Origin: Eremophila alpestris peregrina
Taxonomy: Eukaryota > Chordata > Aves > Passeriformes > Alaudidae
Length of the DNA stretch: 64,000 nucleotides
Direction of reading: 5' to 3'
Assembly: GCA_009792885.1 (NCBI GenBank)
Contig: WMCF01000067.1
Span: 2,587,419 to 2,651,418, forward strand
Under the pieces are notes generated by a model. That model was not told where the DNA came from. It worked only from the letters and a program-made list of their open reading frames with translations, and did not search any database. The translations under genes were made by a program, and so were the position numbers. The first letter of the stretch is position 1. Each line of letters starts with the position of its first letter. Positions 21,841 through 61,660 of this stretch are shown here, piece by piece.

Positions 21841-22039
21841 GCGCGAGGCTGCTACAGGCGCCCCCTAGCGGACCTGGGATCCTGGACGGACCCGCGCGAG
21901 GGGCGTGGCCTCGGCGGAATGGGCGTGGCCAATGCACTGGGGCGCGGCCACCGCCCCATTCCCAAAGCCGGAGGAGGGAGGGTCGGGAAGGGCAGCCCTG
22001 GGGCTGAGACCTCCGCACTGTGGGCACTGGTGGGACTGG

Positions 22040-22620
22040 AGGGGTTCCTGGCGCAGAAGGGCACCCACAGGAATAGGGGGAGCTTGGACAGGGGACCCAG
22101 AAGCACTGATGGGTGTCCATGGGCTTGGGATGGGGTCCCCAATGGGGTGTGAGGCACACAGGGGCTTGGGAGGGACAGAGGATGGAGTCACTGATGATGG
22201 TAGGAGGATCCACGGGCTTGGGGGGGGCCTGGGGATGGGGTCCCCAGTGGCACTGGGGTGATCCATAGGCTTGAAAAGGCATGGGAAGAGGGCCCCGGTG
22301 GCACTGGGAGCATCCATAGGCTTGGAGGGTCATGGAATGGTGTCCACTTTAGCACTGGGGGGTTTCAGGGATTTGGGATGAGGTCCCCAGTGGCCCTGGG
22401 AGGTATCCATGGGCTGGGCTGGGCTTTGGCTTGGGGTGGCCAGTGGTACTGGGGGATTCAGGAGCTTGGGGGGGCCATTGGATGGGGTTCCTGGTGGTGC
22501 TGGGTGTATCCATGAGCTTGAGGGGTGCATGGGATGAGGTCCCTGATGGCACTTGGGGGTATCCATGGGTTTGGCAAGGGATCCCCAGTCGCACTAGGGG
22601 AACATTGGGGTTTTGGGGCG
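22040..22620. repeat. ~60-bp degenerate minisatellite between THOC5 and NIPSNAP1
   Basis: Some nine units built on ATCCATGGGCTTGG, GGGATGGGGTCCCCAGTGG and CACTGGGG. It fills most of the gap from the THOC5 promoter to the NIPSNAP1 3' end. Open frames across it are repeat-derived. Confidence 0.75.
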
Positions 22621-22790
22621 TCCCTCAGTGTATCACAGCACCCATGGGTGGAGGTCCTTTGGTGCAGGAAACACCCACGACGTAGGGCAGGACAGCCCCC
22701 GGGTGACACGAGTCTGAGGGGCTCACACCAAGCACCCCCAATTCCACCCTCCCCACCCCGAAAGGGGCCCAGGCTTTAGCATATTAAATA

Positions 22791-22796
22791 TTTAAT
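22791..22796 (-). terminator. NIPSNAP1: NIPSNAP1 poly(A) signal ATTAAA
   Basis: Plus-strand TTTAAT reads ATTAAA on the minus strand, 284 bp after the stop. The sequence up to the stop codon is the 3' UTR and includes a C-run near 22840. Confidence 0.6.
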
Positions 22797-23079
22797 TGGC
22801 AGCAAAGGCACCCGTTGGGCTCATCAGGAGCAATTAAGCCCCCCCCCCCACCTCCACAGTCTGCCCAGCACCCCCAAGCAGCACCATCCTGGGGACCCAC
22901 CACAGGATGGGGGCCTAACACCTTCCCCTCCCTGCTCTCAACCCCACCAGGGCACCCCAAAATGTGGTGAGGGAGAGAGCTGGGAGGAGCAGAACCCCCC
23001 AGGCCTTCTCCAGCAGGGCCAGGGCACGGGCAGGGAGCCCCTGGGGGTGCAGGGAGGTGCCCCCAGCACGGCCCCCCAA

Positions 23080-26000
23080 TCACTGCAGGGGGGAGATCTT
23101 CAGTGGAATCATTATCCGTGATTCCATGGTCCGGATCAGCGGGACTGGGGAAGGAAAGGAGAGAGGTGAGGGCAGGGGTTCCCCAGCACAGGCAGGGGGT
23201 CCCCAAAGCAGGTGGGGGTCCCACTCACCAGTGTAATAAACGTTCTCATCCCAGCCCCTCTTCCTCCAGGCTGCATTCCTCGTCTCCTCCCGGGACTGCA
23301 GATCCCTGTAGGCTGTGGGAAGAGGATGGGGCTGGCACCCTGAGTGCCCCAGCCCAGCCCCCAGGCCGGGGTCCCCCAGGGTGACACCCCTTACCCCAGA
23401 GGTGATGCACCACGTAGAGCTCCCCGATCTGGGAGAAGAACCCCCCGACTGCCTCCTGGTTCTCCTGGCGGTACTTAATGGCCCGAGCCCTGCACGAAGC
23501 AGGGGACACATAGAGGGCATGCCCCAGGTGTCCCCCCCTTCTCCAGAGGGAGCTTTTCCCACCTTGGGTCCCTCCATGCTGGGAAACCAGTGGCTTACCA
23601 GTTGTTGCCCCACTCGATCATGGTCCCTGGCTGGAAATGGGGGAGGAAAACCAGTCAGAACGCTCCTGCTCACCCAGCTTGGGATCTCCTCATCCAGGAA
23701 AGAGGAATTTGGGTGGCTGCCCCCCAAAACCTGGGGTATGCCAGCCTGAAGAACCCCCCCTGAAGCACAGGCTGATCCCCACCTTCAGCTTGTAGGTCCT
23801 CAGCTCGTAGATGTTTGGTCCCTGGCGGGGCTGGGGCTCATTCCAGAAGCTGAATTCCAGGAGCAGCTGGTTCCTGCGGGACAGCAGCATCCGGCTCCTC
23901 TCCTTGCGGAAGTCCAGGTACTCCTGGGGACAGCCCCAGCCAGGGATTTTGGGGTGGGGGTGATGCAGGCTGGGGGTGTCGGGCACAGGGATCTCGCCCC
24001 CACCCCGCTGGTACCTTGTTCTGCCTGAGCTTGTTCATGCAGTCCATGAGCGCCGGGTACCCGCCCGAGAAGCGCCACAGGTGCACTGCAAAGAGGGTTT
24101 TGGGGTGGGCAAGGGGAGCAGCACCCCAGAATCCCATCAAAATTTCAGCCTTTGGCAGCAAAGGCACCAGGAGCTGCTGCCTGCCCTCACCTGCCTGGTC
24201 CTGCTCGCCGTACCACGTGTTCCAGTTGCCCACCAGGTCACAGGGGTAGTCGGGGTCTGAGTGGAGCTTGGGCAGCACCTCTTCTCTGTGGGGGCACAGA
24301 GGGGGGCAGTGGGGTATGGGGCAGCACCCCAAAACCCTCCCAATGCCCCTCTTTGCCCTCCCAGGGTTTGTCCAAACAGGATCTGGTGCAGCCCAGGGGA
24401 TGCATCCATTTCACATAGAGGGAAACTGAGGCACAGAACAGGGACACAGATCCACCCAGGAGCTCCAGGAGTTCTGCACATGCACTCCTGCCCCTCTCAC
24501 TCCATCCAGCTGGGATGCTGGGAAGCCCCCTCAGTGTGCTCACGTCAGCTTGTTGTAGGCTTCCAGGCATTCTGGCTTCACATTGTGAACTGCAGGGACA
24601 GGAGAGAGGGGCTGGGAAGGAGGGAAGGAAGGGAAGGATCCAGAAAGGGGGATTCCAATGGGTGAGGGGCACACCCCATCTGTGCCTGCCTTCTTCCCAG
24701 CAGGAGCACTCACATTGGATCTTGTAGAGGTTGCTGGTCTCCTTCTTGGAGAGGAGGTTGGAATGTGCGTCCTTGCGTGGATCCACCTTGTGCACGAAGA
24801 GGGAGCGGAACCAGCTGCCCTCGGCATCCCTGGAGTACCCCCTGCAGGACAGCAGGGCAGGGGAGACACTGGGAATGACCAGGAATGACCAGGAATGACC
24901 AGCTGGATGGCAAAACGGGATCCAGAGGCCTCACTGCCAGTCCTGTGGGCAGCTGCCTCCATTGTCTGGCTTCCAGGGAGCCCCGGGACTTCCTTGGCTT
25001 CCACTCAGTTCATACTGGGAGCCCTGTCCCCGTTCTGGGGTGAGTCTGTCCCAAGTTCCACTCTGTCCCCCTCAGTTCAGAGGGGTTTTGGCTATGCTGC
25101 CCAACCGAGAAAGGACACTGGTGTGGGGGTGTGGGACAAGGGGGACAGCCCCCATGGGAGCACCCTCAGCCACAATGGCCACTCCTGTCACAGTGACCCC
25201 TCCACGGGCAAGGGGACATGAGGCAATGGGGCTATCCCCCCACAGGATCCCCTTTACCCAGGGGCTGCTCCAGTGCTGGTGACACTTCCATGGGCAGGGG
25301 GACAAAGGGGACATGGGGTGACGGGAGCAGCCCCCCAGCCTGTCACCCGGGGCTCCCCATCAGCCCCAGGGGTGGGTCCGGTGCCCCGGAGAAGGTCGGG
25401 TCCCCCGCCAGGGCAGTGGCGGGGGGGGAACGGGGCCCCTCGGCCCCGGGTCCGAGCTGCGGCCAGACCTTTGTCCCCAGCGAGGCAACGACCGTGGGGC
25501 CACTCTGGGGGCCGCCCGCGGGGTCCGGGAGGGCCGCGGGGTCCGCGGAGGGCTCCGGGGGCTCAGGGGCGGGGGAGTGCGGGGTCCCCGCCCGGGGGGA
25601 TGCGGGGAGCGGGGGGCTGTGGGATCCGGAAGGGATAAGGGGTGCAGGCGGGGGGATGAGGGTAGCGGGGAGTGGGTGTCCCGACCCGGGGAGATGCGGG
25701 GTCCGGAGTCCAGGGAGGATGCGGGGTCCAGGGGGGAGGACCAGGAAACCCAGGGGAGCGGGGTGCGGGGGTCTCCTCCCGGGGCGAAGCGCGGAGCGGG
25801 GGGAATGCGGGGGCAAGGGTGGGGGATCAGGGGTCTCAGAAGAGGGGATACGGGTGTCTCGGCCCGGAGGGATGCGGAGTCCGGGGGAAACGCGGGGTCC
25901 GGGGAAAAATGGGAGGGCTCAGGGGAACGGGATGCGGGTGTCCCCGCCCGGGGGATGCGAAAAGCGGGGCAGATCTGGGCCTCAAGGGCTCAGAGGTGGG

Positions 26001-26281
26001 GTCTCCGCCCGGGGGAATGCAGGGTCCGGGTGAGCTGCAGGGTCCAGGGGGGAGGATGCGGGGTGTCCCCGCCGGGGGAGATCCCGGGCGCGGAGTGCAC
26101 GCCGAGTCCGGGACGGGATGAGGGATCCGAGGATGCCACGGGGGCTTTCAGGGCGGGGGTTCCAGGGGTCCCCCCCGGCGGTCCCGGTCCCCACTCACCG
26201 CGCGCCCCGCGGGGCCGCGCCCGCGCCCCCGCCCCGCAGCCGCCGCAGCGCCGCGCTCCCGACGCGCGCTCCCGCCGCCAT
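23080..26281 (-). CDS. NIPSNAP1: NipSnap homolog 1, mitochondrial
   Basis: Mitochondrial protein of the NIPSNAP family; with NIPSNAP2 it is known to accumulate on damaged mitochondria and recruit autophagy adaptors. Coding exons (5'->3'): 26281-26199, 24841-24714, 24589-24544, 24285-24191, 24085-24015, 23923-23783, 23630-23599, 23489-23395, 23312-23229, 23144-23080; 840 nt, 279 residues plus stop (human about 284). All introns are GT-AG and phases close. The N-terminus [18 protein letters not shown] is Arg/Ala-rich without acidic residues, as in a matrix-targeting peptide. Family blocks follow: [72 protein letters not shown], and the ending [12 protein letters not shown]. The seventh exon is only 32 nt. 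Its ATG is 73 bp from the stop codon of the PH-domain gene on the same strand. Confidence 0.96.
25560..26130. repeat. CpG-rich degenerate repeats, NIPSNAP1 intron 1
   Basis: Units carrying GATGCGGGGTCCGG and TGTCCCCGCCCGGGGGATG recur irregularly. The block is part of the CpG island at the 5' end of NIPSNAP1. Confidence 0.6.
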
Positions 26282-26700
26282 CTTCCGCACCGGGGCGGGG
26301 CCGCGCGCGGCGCGTGCCCACCGCGCCCCGCCCCCTCGGCCCGGCCCCGCCCCCTTAGAAGCTGGCCTGAAGCAGAGTGATTCTGATTGGCCTCCCGGCC
26401 ACACCTTCGCGCGCCCAGCCACGCCCATCCGCCCCCGCCCGCCGCCGCCGCGAAGTCTCATTGGATGCCGGCGCGGGGGCGGTGCCCACGAGCCCGGCGG
26501 CGCTCGGCAGCCAATCAGAAGAGGCGGTTGGAGAGGCCGGTGGCCGATCGGTCCCGAAGTCTCGCTCCGGCGGGGGCTGCGGAGCTGCTCCAGGGGGGCG
26601 GGGCTTCCTCGGGCTCCGCCCTGGGGAGGCGGGGTCAGAATGGGCGGGGCCGCTCCACCGAGGGGCGTGGCCGGGGCGTGGCCGGGTCTCACCTGCGGAC
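26282..26700 (-). promoter_or_regulatory. NIPSNAP1: NIPSNAP1 CpG-island promoter with three CCAAT boxes
   Basis: CCAAT motifs lie at 26386-26390 and 26460-26464 (CCAAT on the minus strand) and at 26511-26515 (CCAATCAG on the plus strand), amid GC boxes. There is no TATA box. The same DNA is the inferred terminal coding exon of the PH-domain gene, so the two readings compete or overlap. Confidence 0.6.
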
Positions 26701-29398
26701 GCGGGCTCGGGGGGTCCCGGCGGCGCCCCCGGCACGCCCCCGGCCCTGGGCGGACATCCCCGCACCGGGGAATCCTCCTGGGCTGGGGGCACCTGAGGGA
26801 GGACACAGGGAGCGCTGCGCCGGCCGGACCCGCGGCGTACCCAGAGCCGCTCCTGCCCCAGACCCCCCTCTGCCCAGAGCCCCCCTCTGCTCACAGCCCC
26901 CCTCTGCCCCATTGCCCCTTCTCTCTACCCCAGAGCCCCCCAACTAGACCGATAGCCCCCCCTCTGCCCCACAGTTCCTCCTGCCCCATAGCTCCCCCAT
27001 TATGTCCCATAACCCACTCCCATCTCTCAGTGCCCCCGCTCTGCCCCATAACTCACCACACAGATCTGCACCACAACCACCCCAGCACTTGCCCCCCTCA
27101 TATTTCCCCCTATACAGTAGTAGTTGCAATTCCCCCCCACCAGCGCCCCCCCCCCCAGATCTCACCTCGCTGTCGGGCAATGGAGGGACTGGGGGGCAGC
27201 AAGGAGGGGACACGGGTGGGCCCCCGAGCCCCTCACCTGGGGTGTGCGTGGGCAATGGGGGCGAAGGAGAATCCACACCCCGGGGTTCCTGGAGTGTCTG
27301 CTGGGATAGGGAGCGGGGCCAGCTGGGAAGGGCGCAGAAAGCAGGAGTTAAAGGGTTAACTGCCTCCAGTACCGCGCCAAAGGCTCTGTGACCCCTCCCC
27401 AGATTCCTGAAACCCTCTCTGTCCCTCCCCAAACTCTCCAACCCCCTCCTGCCGCCTGGGATCCCCCAAACCCCTTGAAACCCAGGTTTTCTCTGTGCTC
27501 CCCCATGGACCCAGCCCCTCGGTGCCCCCGGTACCCCACTCACTCGGGCAGGGGCGATGCCCCACGGCGCAGGGCGCAGACCCAGGCGTGCAGCTCCTCG
27601 GGGGTCTCAGCCCCCAGGCAGTACGTCCGCATCCCTGGATGCTCAGCCTGGGAATGGGAGATCCTTGGGTCGACGGGGCTCAAGTGTCCGGGTCCCGTCC
27701 CCCGCATCCAGGGAATCCCCGGATCCCGGGACCCAGGGAGCCAGGGCTCACCGTGAAGAGGAACTGGGGGGCTCGGGGGGCGCGGGGGCCGGGGGGCAGG
27801 ACGCGGATCTCGTAGCCAGGCAGGGGGAGGCCGCCCCGCACTTGCTGCTCGCTGCTGTCTGGGGGGCAGAGGAAAGCCACAGTGAGGGGCACCAGAGCCC
27901 CCATCTGCACTCCGAAATCTCCAGTACCATTGAGGGGATGGCGGGGATCTCCTCTGACTCCCATCGGATGCCCCCAAACCTCCCGGGGCCCCCCAGACCT
28001 GAGAACCCCACCAAGGACCTCTTCAAGCCCCCAGGGATCCGCAATCCTGCCAGAATCCCTGATCCATCCAGAGACCCCCAATCCCCGGGGGATCCCGGAC
28101 TCCTCCAGAGACTCTCAAATGCCCCAGGGATCCTTGATCCCGCTGGGATCGCTGAGTGACCCGGGGACCCTTCCAATCCCCCAGGATTCCTGGTCCTCCA
28201 AGCCCAACACCCCAGGACCCCTGAGCCCCCGGGAACCCCCAACGATCCCCCAGGATCGCTGACACCCCAGGGACGCCAGGTCACCCAAGCCCCCTCACCC
28301 CCAGGTCCCCTCCGGCTGTCTCCAGACCCCCCAAGCCCCCTCACCCCGATAGTAGTACAGGCAGAGATCCACCAGTACAAACCAGCGGCGCTTCCAGAGC
28401 CGCAGCCCCGAGCTGTCCTGAGAAGCGAAGAGGGGGGACGGGGGCTGAGCCCCCGCAGCCCATCCCCTCACGGGACCCTCGGCTGCCCCAGACCCCTCAA
28501 TCCCTTCCGATCCCCCCAACCTCCTCACTCCCCCGGAGTCCTTGCCATGCCAGACCCCAAATCCCATAACCCCCTGGCACCCTCCTCCATCCCAGACCCC
28601 ACAACCGCCCCGCACTGCCCCGTCCGACCAAGTGTCTCTGATCTGCTCAAACCCCCCAAAAGGCATAACCATCCCTCACCACCCACTGACCCCCCCACCC
28701 CAACTCCCTCTGATTTCCCCCCAAGCCCCATATCCCCATGACCCCCTGACACTCCAGACCGTCACAACCCTGTACACGCTCTGGCTCCTCCCCAGTGCCC
28801 CAGGTCCGCCAAAACCCACAAACCCCCCCAGAATCCCGCACCTCAAACCCCATACAGTCCCTGAGCCCCCTCCCCAGCCCTCCCCACACCCCCCACCTCA
28901 CCTGCTTGTGCAGCCAGCCCCGCATGGCGGGAGGGGTGCGGGGGTCCCTCCGCAGTGCCTGCTCCCCCTTTCCAAAGGCGTGGACCCTCGGCACGGGCCT
29001 GCAGGGCTGGGTACGGGGGTCACCCATGGTGGGGGGCCAAAGGAAGGGCCCCCGGCACCCCTACAGCCCCCTAGGCCGCCAGAGTGTCTACCAGCCCTCC
29101 TACCCCAATTTATCCTTGTACCCCACAATGCCTCCCCAGCTGCCCAGAGCTCCCCCCTTGTGCCACATAGGTCCCTATGGAGTATTGGGCTCCCCCGTAC
29201 ACCCCAACGCTCCACGTGCCCCCCTCGAGCTCCCTTGGGTGCCCAGGGTTCCCCATACCCACCTCCCAACCCCTACAACCCCCCACACCCTCCGTGGTTC
29301 CCCAGTTTCCCCTCATGTCCCGCAACCCCTTCACCCACCTGGGTGCGGAGTCCAGCGGGGGCGGGGTCCCGGCGGGCGGAGTCGTCGCTTTCTGCCAT
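26355..29398 (-). CDS. PLEKHA4: PH-domain protein, PLEKHA4 (PEPP1)-like
   Basis: Likely phosphoinositide-binding adaptor; mammalian PEPP1 binds PtdIns3P through its PH domain. Inferred coding exons (5'->3'): 29398-29339, 29006-28902, 28417-28345, 27858-27752, 27647-27544, 27322-27237, 27188-27166, 26792-26355. They have GT-AG boundaries, closing phases and total 331 residues. The PH domain spans about residues 47-150: MRGWLHKQ, then SSGLRLWKRRWFVL (basic lipid-binding strand), LCLYYYRD, AEHPGMRTYCLGAETPEEL and HAWVCALRRG. VHAFGKGEQALRRDP just before it also matches the family, and SSGLRLWKRRWFVL and AEHPGMRTY are closest to PLEKHA4 among PLEKHA4-7 as I recall them. The end, IRITLLQASF then stop, resembles the mammalian PLEKHA4 C-terminus. 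Much shorter than human (about 779), lacking the long middle and coiled coil. The PH exons are firm; the start, the 23-nt exon and the last exon are less so. Confidence 0.8.
27880..28335. repeat. C-rich degenerate repeats in the PLEKHA4-like gene
   Basis: GGGATCCCTGATCC- and CCCCAGGATCC-type units recur at 25-30 bp within the intron between the exons ending at 28345 and starting at 27858. No exon is seen here. Confidence 0.5.
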
Positions 29399-29559
29399 GG
29401 GGGGTCCTGCGGGGGCAGCGGGGGGCCGGGGGGTCCCCGTCAATGTCCCCATTGTCCCCGTGGGGACAGAGGCCCCGTTCTTCCCGCTGCGGGGGCGGGG
29501 GCCGTTCCCGGACGCCTGGGTCCCCCCGGGGGTGTCGGGGGGGCTTCTCGTCCCTTCCC

Positions 29560-30180
29560 CCTTCTGTTCCTGCCGGATTCAGGTCCACTCCGTTCCCCTG
29601 TGCTGGTCCCAGTTTCTGTCCCAGTAACCCCGAACTGGTCCCAGTTCTTGTCCCGTTACTCTATGCTGATTCCAGTTCCCGTCTCTTTATCCCCGTGAAG
29701 GTCCCAGTTTGTGTCCCAGGATCCCTCAACCCCTCCGTCCTAATTCCCATCCCGTAATCCCCGTGCTGGTCCCAGTTCCCGTCCCAGTAACCCTAAACCG
29801 GTCCCAGTTCCCTTCCTAGTAACCGTGAACTGATCCCAGTCCCTCCCGTTAGCCCCGTGCTGGACTCAGGTTCCGTCCCAGTAACTCTGAGCGGGTCCCA
29901 GCTGCTGTTTCGTTCCCCGGTGCTCGTCCCAGTTCCCAGCCCGTTATCCCACACCGGGGGTCGCGGTCCCGTCCCCTTGTCCTGGTGACGTGTTCCAGCC
30001 ACCGTCCCATCATCCCAGTGACAGCCCCAGACCCAGTACCGCAGCCGGTTGTGCTCCCAGCCCCGTCCCGTGTATCGGTATTGGTGCCAGTTCCGTCCCG
30101 TTGTCCCGCGCTGGTCCCAGTCCCAGTCCCCAGTCCCAGTCCCCAGTCCCAGTCCTGCCCCGTGTCCCCGCCCGCCCCGG
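29560..30180. repeat. ~31-bp degenerate minisatellite
   Basis: Units such as GGTCCCAGTTCCCGTCCCAG followed by TAACCC recur about every 31 bp, roughly 18-20 copies with wide divergence. It lies between the PH-domain gene and NF2. Confidence 0.8.
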
Positions 30181-30359
30181 GCGCTGGTCCCAGTCTCTGC
30201 CCCCACCCACGAGCCCGGACACCGCGTGGGTCCCCTCGCCCGGCAGCCACCGAGGGGGACAGCGCCCCGTGTCCCACGTCACGTATGGAACCCCGTCCTG
30301 CGGGGACACCCACGGCTCTGGGGACACCCGTGACACGGGGTCACCCCACGGCAGCGGGG

Positions 30360-30730
30360 ATACCTCAAGGACCTCACGGACCCACCAACCCCACACATCT
30401 CCGGGATCCCTGACACCCCAAAGACCCTTATACCCCACGGAGCTGCATACCCACGGACACCCCCGGACACCCCCAGATCCCTGACACCCCACGGACTCCT
30501 GACACTTCATGGACCCCAGACATCCCGGGGACCCCGGATTCCCCACAGACCCTGGACACTCCACTACCCCGGGGATCCCGGACACGCCACTGAGCCCGGA
30601 CACGACACTGATCCTCCAGAGAACCCGGTCTCCCCACGGACTGCCCAGAGACGCCGGATATCCCCGGATCCCGGACACCCCGCTAACTCCTGACGCCTCA
30701 CGGGCCCCGGACACGCCAGGGCTTCGTGAC
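30360..30730. repeat. Irregular GATCCCGGACACCCC-type repeats
   Basis: Units of about 25-30 bp with ATCCC(G/T)GACAC and CCCCACGGACTCC words. They create a long spurious minus-strand frame but no recognisable protein. Confidence 0.65.
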
Positions 30731-30899
30731 ACCCTCCCGTGTCCCCGTGTCCCCGTGTCCCCCTCGCCAGGTCCTGGTTCCCGCCCCCTCCCACGTTCTC
30801 CTGCAGCGCGCTCCGCCCGCCGCCAGGGGGCGACACCGCCACGCCGCATCGCTTCCACACACCTCTCTCAACGGCCCCGCCTCACCCCGCCCCCTTCTC

Positions 30900-31082
30900 T
30901 TTGAGCGGCGTCTCCTCTATCCAATCATACCTGCCTTTACTCCCGCCCCTGCAGCACGACTCTTTCTATTGGCTGCGAGGCCCGACTGGGGCTGGCGCAC
31001 CTCGCTGCGCGGCCAATGGCGGGGTGGGGGGCGGGGCCAGGCCGCCATGGCGCCGCCGCCGCGCTGACCGCGCCGCGCCGCC
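30900..31082 (+). promoter_or_regulatory. NF2: NF2 promoter region with CCAAT boxes
   Basis: CCAAT at 30921-30925, ATTGG (inverted) at 30968-30972 and CCAAT at 31013-31017, then GC-rich sequence (GGGGGGCGGGGCC) up to the ATG. No TATA box. The regular spacing of about 45 bp suits an NF-Y-dependent housekeeping promoter. Confidence 0.65.
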
Positions 31083-59758
<28,676 letters not shown>

Positions 59759-61579
59759 GTAAGAGAGATCTGTGTTGTAATTCCCAATTCCCTGCCCTCC
59801 TGTGTAGCCTGGAGGAGCCTCCTTCTCCATCCCAGCCATGGAGGGGGCTGAGCTGTCTCGTTGCTGCTCAGAAATACTGAGCAGTGCTTGCCCTTTTCAT
59901 CCCTGCATCTCATCCAGCAGAACTTCACTGTGCTCTTTTTTTTTTTTCCACCCACCTCTTGCTATGAGAGCAAAGGAGCTGCTGATGAAATTAAAGCAGC
60001 AAATTTTAAACCAATTTAGCAGCCGTGTCAGAGCCACTTTGCCAGCACGTGTGGAGTGCTCCAGCTTAGCAGTAACCTTTCAAATAGGGTTAAATATGTC
60101 CTTACTCTTGTTAGGTGGGATAAACACTGTTCAGAACCTGTAAATTCATTCTTTGGGCATAAACTGGACCTTTATGTGCTGGAAAAAAACTTACTTGAAG
60201 GAATATTATTCCATAATTGTCCATTAAGAGGATTTCACACCTTCCTCTGAAGCATCTGGTCCTAGTTCCTGCTGGGCACTGAAAAGCCAGACTGGATGAC
60301 CATTGCTCTGACTTGTCTGGCAGTTCTTTTCCTCTGCTTCCCTAATTGTGCCTGCAAACCACATCAGGTGCCCCCATCCCTGCAGCTCACACCTGTTCCT
60401 TCCTGGCCTGGGGGAAGGGGAAGAGCATCAGGAATAGGCTTGATGTGGGAGTTATGGACATGCCAGCAGCGAGGTTTGAATTTGTACCTGCAGGCTCCTT
60501 CCCCCTTTCTCTGGAAACTTTATGGGAGCAGATTGGAAAGGGGTTGAGATGAAGCAACTTTTCATCCCAATTCCCTGCAGTTCACTGCAAGAATATTTGG
60601 AAGCTGTTAAAAATACCAGTGATAGAAAATAATCAGGTGCTCTCAGCTCTGGGACACTCAGTCGAGTGAGTGCTGAATAAAGCCCAGCTTTGGAGTGCTC
60701 CTTCTTTTACAAGTCACTGGAATTCTGGGATACACCAGCTCCTTAACTCTGGCTTTAACTTGTGCACAGGGAGACACTTGTCCTCACTGAAACCATGTGT
60801 GGCTACAGCAGCCAGTGTGGAATTTGGGCAGCTCTTCCACATCCATGTTCCCTCATGTTGCCATGTCCATCCTTAGTGAAAGCAGCAGAGCCCCAGCTCA
60901 AAGCCCTTGTGCCAAAATCCTGGTGCAGGGAGCAGCTGGGTGGCTCTGCTCTCTGTTCCTGTGGAATTAAAGCCTCATTAGGGGAATGTTGTGGGATTGC
61001 ATGGAGCTCAGCTCCACCCCTCCAGCTGCATCTGCCTGGAGGCAGAGCTGCCACTTCCTGACACTTGCAGGGGCTGTGTCCTCTGCCTTCCCTGAAGAGC
61101 CCTGGTCTTCTGGACACAGCTTCCAGTGCCCGGTGGGAAGGGAAATGCTTTTTTCCTCTTCATTTTGGTGGCAGGGTCCCCTCGTGCAGCTGCTGCTCCT
61201 CCTGCCCCTCTCCCTGCCCTGGGATGAGGGCTGTGCTGCACAGACTCCATGGCTGTTGTTTTCCAAGGTCAGGAGGAGGCTGCTGTGACCAGCATGACCA
61301 TATCCAGGTGAAAACACCTTGCTGGGCTCTTCCATCCTCTGTTACATTTCCCTGGATTGCCAGCACATGAAGGGATCCTGTTTTGGAAGCTGTTTTTGGG
61401 ACAAACTTGAGTTCCTCAGCTCTGATGAATGGTGCAGGATTCCAACTTTTCCTGAATGAGGGTGTAACATTGGGCTTGTTCTTTTCCATGGTCCCAGACT
61501 TGTGCTGTGTCATTCCCTGACACTGGGAGCTCAGCAGGACTTCACAGGAGCAAGAGAGGAAGGAGGGAGTGGATGGATG

Positions 61580-61660
61580 TAGAATCATTTAGGTTGGAAA
61601 AGACCCCTAAGAGATCGAGTCCAATCCCTGACCTAACTCTGTGCTACAGAAAAGGCAAAA
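61580..61660 (-). repeat. CR1-like 3'-end fragment (antisense)
   Basis: AGAATCATTTAGGTTGGAAA followed by AGACCCCTAAGAGATCGAG, a bird interspersed-repeat 3' end read in reverse. Confidence 0.65.

Noticed and set aside
20888..21868. Plus-strand Pro/Arg-rich frame opposite the THOC5 5' end
   Set aside because: CpG-island composition with no start context or homology; the minus-strand THOC5 exon is certain.
28998..29000. Alternative acceptor for the PLEKHA4-like second exon (TGCAG before GCCCGTG)
   Set aside because: It would leave the first coding exon out of phase; the acceptor at 29008-29007 keeps phase with MAESDDSARR. Not excluded if another first exon exists.
28542..29627. Plus-strand Pro-rich frame of 361 codons
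   Set aside because: It runs across verified minus-strand PH exons and C-rich introns; composition alone keeps it open.
30010..30858. Minus-strand frame of 282 codons rich in GVSGIRG
   Set aside because: It follows the minisatellite at 30360-30730; no splice or family signal.
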